A stretch of 7,957 bases of DNA from CAZPMT01 sp964587655 (lineage in GTDB: Bacteria; Hydrogenedentota; Hydrogenedentia; Hydrogenedentales; SLHB01). Below the pieces are notes generated by a model. It was not told where the DNA came from. It worked only from the letters and a program-made list of their open reading frames with translations, and searched no databases. Positions 6,377 to 7,957 of the stretch are shown here, piece after piece. Location of the stretch: contig CAZPMT010000184.1 of the NCBI GenBank assembly GCA_964587655.1, positions 1 through 7,957 of the forward strand. Direction: 5' to 3'. Position 1 is the stretch's first letter. Every line of letters begins with the position of its first letter. A program made the position numbers and the translations under genes.

Positions 6377-6620
6377 TGAGTAGTTGATGCGACACTCTAC
6401 GGACGCTACGGGGTCCGATTTCCTACCAAACGGTGTGGGACCTGGACGGGATCATACGCTTACGGATGTACTACCCGGACAGGCGGAAAGCCCGTTGCGA
6501 GATATCTTACTGGCTTGACGCAAGCGTGAACCGGCATATTTCGTCAGTAGCTGCCGCTTATGATTCCGCAATCGCAGCAAAGGCCATCGTGTGATGCCCC
6601 GAAGTGTGTCCTTGAATCGT
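6377..6620. other. Intergenic stretch without a recognised gene
   Basis: Between the FGE-like remnant and the glnB promoters I see no intact gene. The plus strand is open from 6388 to a TGA at 6592-6594, with a possible GTG start at 6433 but no ribosome site. The predicted peptide contains WDLDGIIRLRMYYPDRR, which I do not recognise. Other short frames on both strands overlap it and are no better. No tRNA-like or CRISPR-like structure was found. Confidence 0.4.
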
Positions 6621-6636
6621 TGGCACGCGGGTTGCT
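6621..6636 (+). promoter_or_regulatory. Consensus sigma-54 promoter of glnBA
   Basis: TGGCACG (6621-6627), four bases, then TTGCT (6632-6636) matches the sigma-54 consensus TGGCACG-N4-TTGCW at every position, and a T precedes it as in the extended consensus. Transcription would start near 6646, leaving about 150 bases before glnB. It should be activated by an NtrC-type enhancer-binding protein when nitrogen is scarce, as for E. coli glnAp2. No clear paired activator site was seen upstream. Confidence 0.88.
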
Positions 6637-6731
6637 TTCCATCCTGGCAGTGTACTGAGTGCACCCACGGGCGCGAACAGGCATCTTGCTTACGTTCAGC
6701 TTGAGCGCCGACGAGCGCACTCGCAAATCCA

Positions 6732-6760
6732 TTGCGGTACTAGGTGAGACTCGCTATACT
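6732..6760 (+). promoter_or_regulatory. Sigma-70-type second promoter of glnBA
   Basis: TTGCGG (6732-6737), a 17-base spacer, then TATACT (6755-6760). The -10 matches five of six positions, the -35 only three, and the spacing is ideal. Transcription would begin near 6767, about 29 bases before glnB. It would provide basal expression alongside the nitrogen-responsive sigma-54 promoter about 110 bases upstream. Confidence 0.5.
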
Positions 6761-6782
6761 CCGAAGATGTGCTCTTAACAAC

Positions 6783-6787
6783 GGAGG
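6783..6787 (+). promoter_or_regulatory. Ribosome-binding site fixing the glnB GTG start
   Basis: GGAGG lies 8 bases before GTG 6796-6798. A longer in-frame GTG at 6769 would place this site inside the coding region and add nine residues not found in PII proteins. Confidence 0.8.
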
Positions 6788-6795
6788 CGGCTACC

Positions 6796-7137
6796 GTGAA
6801 AAAAGTGGAAGCGATCATCAAACCCTTCAAATTGGAGGAAGTGAAAGAAGCCTTGGCGAACGTCGGCATCCAGGGATTAACCGTGGCGGAAGTGAAGGGA
6901 TTTGGACGGCAGAAGGGCCACAAAGAACTGTATCGCGGGGCGGAATACGTCGTCGAATTCCTCCCGAAGGTCAAGCTCGAGATCGTCATAACCGACGACA
7001 AGGTGCAGCCGGTGGTGGAAGCCATCGTGAAGGCCGCCTCGACGGGCCGCATCGGCGACGGCAAGATTTTCGTGACCAACGTGGAAGACGCGATCCGCAT
7101 TCGCACGGGTGAGTCGGGCGATATAGCGATCTGTTGA
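6796..7137 (+). CDS. glnB: Nitrogen regulatory protein PII
   Basis: Cytosolic trimeric signal protein that senses 2-oxoglutarate, ATP/ADP and, through uridylylation, glutamine. With GTG 6796 the product is 113 residues, matching the 112-residue norm and the family start KKVEAIIKPFKL. The T-loop motif KGFGRQKGH...ELYRGAEY is intact, with Y51 at the uridylylation position and Y46 also present. The C-terminal PII signature TGRIGDGKIFV and IRIRTGE follow. It is transcribed with glnA, as glnB often is, and diverges from two amtB genes. GlnK, by contrast, usually sits next to amtB in one operon. No second PII gene is visible, so this one may serve both the synthetase cascade and block of the AmtB channels. 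The glnB versus glnK label is therefore by context only. Confidence 0.95.
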   Translation: MKKVEAIIKPFKLEEVKEALANVGIQGLTVAEVKGFGRQKGHKELYRGAEYVVEFLPKVKLEIVITDDKVQPVVEAIVKAASTGRIGDGKIFVTNVEDAIRIRTGESGDIAIC

Positions 7138-7280
7138 CAATATGCAAGGCAAGGAGGCGTGAGTCGCCGCAAGAAGTTCCGCCGACGGACGGCGCAACAC
7201 GTATTCGAGATTGATGACTGAGTGAAACGGGCGCCAACATTTGCCCAAGTTGGGTCAGTAAACGGACGAGGAAGCGTACA
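7138..7280 (+). other. glnB-glnA intergenic spacer
   Basis: These 143 bases contain a short palindrome, CCCAAGTTGGG, at 7244-7254 and the glnA ribosome site GAGGA at 7268-7272. I see no strong terminator, so glnA is probably co-transcribed with glnB. A sigma-54-like pair of blocks at 7229-7244 has the wrong spacing. The small palindrome could be an operator or processing site, but nothing establishes that. Confidence 0.45.
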
Positions 7281-7957
7281 ATGAAGAGAGATCTTAATCC
7301 AAGAGACGTGGTGAAGATGTGCAAGGATGAGGCGTTCAAGTTCGTGGACCTGCGGTTCATGGACTTTCCGGGCCTGATGCAGCACTTCACCGTACCCGTG
7401 AGCGAACTGACGGAGAGTTCCTTCGAGGAAGGTTTCGGCTTCGACGGGTCAAGTATTCGCGGCTGGCAGGCCATTCATGAGAGCGACATGCTGGTGATGC
7501 CGGATCCCCGCACGGCCACGATGGACCCGTTCTGCGATCTCAAGACGCTGATTCTGTACTGCAACATCCTGGACCCGATCACGAAACAGCGCTATTCGCG
7601 CTGCCCGCGCTGCATCGCCCAGAAGGCCGAGAACTACATGATCTCGACGGGCATCGCCGACACGGCATACTTCGGTCCCGAAGCCGAGTTCTTCATTTTC
7701 GACGACATCCGCTTCGACCAGACCTCCCACTCCGGCTACTACTTCATCGACAGCGAAGAGGGTATCTGGAACAGCGGACGCGACGAGAAGCCGAACCTGG
7801 GTTATAAGCCGCGTTACAAGGAAGGCTACTTCCCGACGCCGCCGATGGACTCGCAGATGAACCTCCGCAACGAAATGGCCGATGTCATGATCAACTGCGG
7901 TCTCGATATCGAAGCCCAGCACCACGAAGTGGCCACGGCCGGCCAGGCGGAGATCGA
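7281..7957 (+). CDS. glnA: Glutamine synthetase, class I (5' part, cut by the window edge)
   Basis: ATP-dependent condensation of ammonium with glutamate to glutamine, in the cytosol as a dodecamer. The visible 225 residues cover the N-terminal domain and the start of the catalytic barrel; about half of a typical 470-residue class I enzyme lies beyond the right edge. Visible motifs are GFDGSSIRGWQAIHESDM (residues 53-70, the loop completing the neighbouring active site), FGPEAEFF (132-138) with metal ligands E134 and E136 (E129 and E131 in bacterial enzymes), and HHEVATAGQAE (214-224) with metal ligands E216 and E224. The ATG at 7281 is preceded by GAGGA at an 8-base spacing and begins where class I enzymes begin. 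Adenylylation control cannot be judged because the C-terminal tyrosine region is outside the window. It is the second gene of the glnBA operon. Confidence 0.97.
   Translation, partial: MKRDLNPRDVVKMCKDEAFKFVDLRFMDFPGLMQHFTVPVSELTESSFEEGFGFDGSSIRGWQAIHESDMLVMPDPRTATMDPFCDLKTLILYCNILDPITKQRYSRCPRCIAQKAENYMISTGIADTAYFGPEAEFFIFDDIRFDQTSHSGYYFIDSEEGIWNSGRDEKPNLGYKPRYKEGYFPTPPMDSQMNLRNEMADVMINCGLDIEAQHHEVATAGQAEI

Noticed and set aside
6511..6525. Second sigma-54-like site TGGCTTG-N4-AAGC upstream of glnB
   Set aside because: Spacing is right, but the -12 block is weak and the -24 block has mismatches. The perfect site at 6621 makes it unnecessary.
7229..7244. Sigma-54-like blocks GGGCGCC and TTGC before glnA
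   Set aside because: The GG and GC doublets are 11 bases apart instead of 10, and the -24 block is poor. Sigma-54 promoters are strict about this spacing.
7449..7925. Minus-strand open frame of 158 codons opposite glnA
   Set aside because: It lies entirely antisense to glutamine synthetase catalytic sequence and has no ribosome site or homology that I recognise.
1..7957. tRNA, rRNA, CRISPR arrays, insertion-sequence genes or attachment sites
   Set aside because: No regularly spaced repeats, tRNA cloverleaf, transposase or integrase motif was seen on either strand by reading.

Overview
The window is about 8 kb of moderately GC-rich bacterial DNA with Shine-Dalgarno-led genes. It joins a nitrogen-assimilation cluster to an accessory operon that looks like a defence or modification system. 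Envelope-type signal peptides, class I glutamine synthetase and sigma-54 promoters suggest a Gram-negative-like, probably environmental bacterium. A planctomycete/verrucomicrobial/Hydrogenedentes-type lineage is possible, but nothing here fixes the taxonomy.

Region 1 (about 1-2760, minus strand, read right to left) is a tightly packed operon. It has an AAA/ABC-type ATPase with an overcoming-lysogenization-defect-like (OLD-like) architecture, a DUF4276 protein with a TOPRIM-like VEGxTE start, and a Dam-like GATC adenine methyltransferase. The genes join by an ATGA and a GTGA four-base overlap. A sigma-70-type promoter sits in front of the ATPase, and a possible fourth gene starts just before the left edge. 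ATPase plus DUF4276 is a recurring pair of predicted conflict-system genes. The translationally coupled methyltransferase is the unusual part and makes this the best candidate for an undescribed system.

Region 2 (2792-5967, minus strand) holds two tandem full-length ammonium transporter genes, amtB2 upstream and amtB1 downstream. Each has a signal peptide, the twin pore histidines and the conserved cytosolic tail that binds PII. amtB1 has its own near-consensus sigma-54 promoter. amtB2 has a weaker one that lies inside what looks like the decayed C-terminus of a formylglycine-generating-enzyme (FGE)-type gene. A hairpin after amtB1 separates this unit from the accessory operon.

Region 3 (5968-6795) is 828 bases with no intact gene. 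It holds the FGE-like remnant, a 13-bp-stem hairpin, an unrecognised open stretch, and the control region of the divergent glnBA operon: one perfect sigma-54 promoter followed by a sigma-70-type promoter.

Region 4 (6796-7957, plus strand) is glnB (PII) followed by glnA (class I glutamine synthetase), which runs off the right edge. Together the amtB and glnBA units make an ammonium uptake, sensing and assimilation module that should be induced under nitrogen limitation through sigma-54 and an NtrC-type activator not encoded here.
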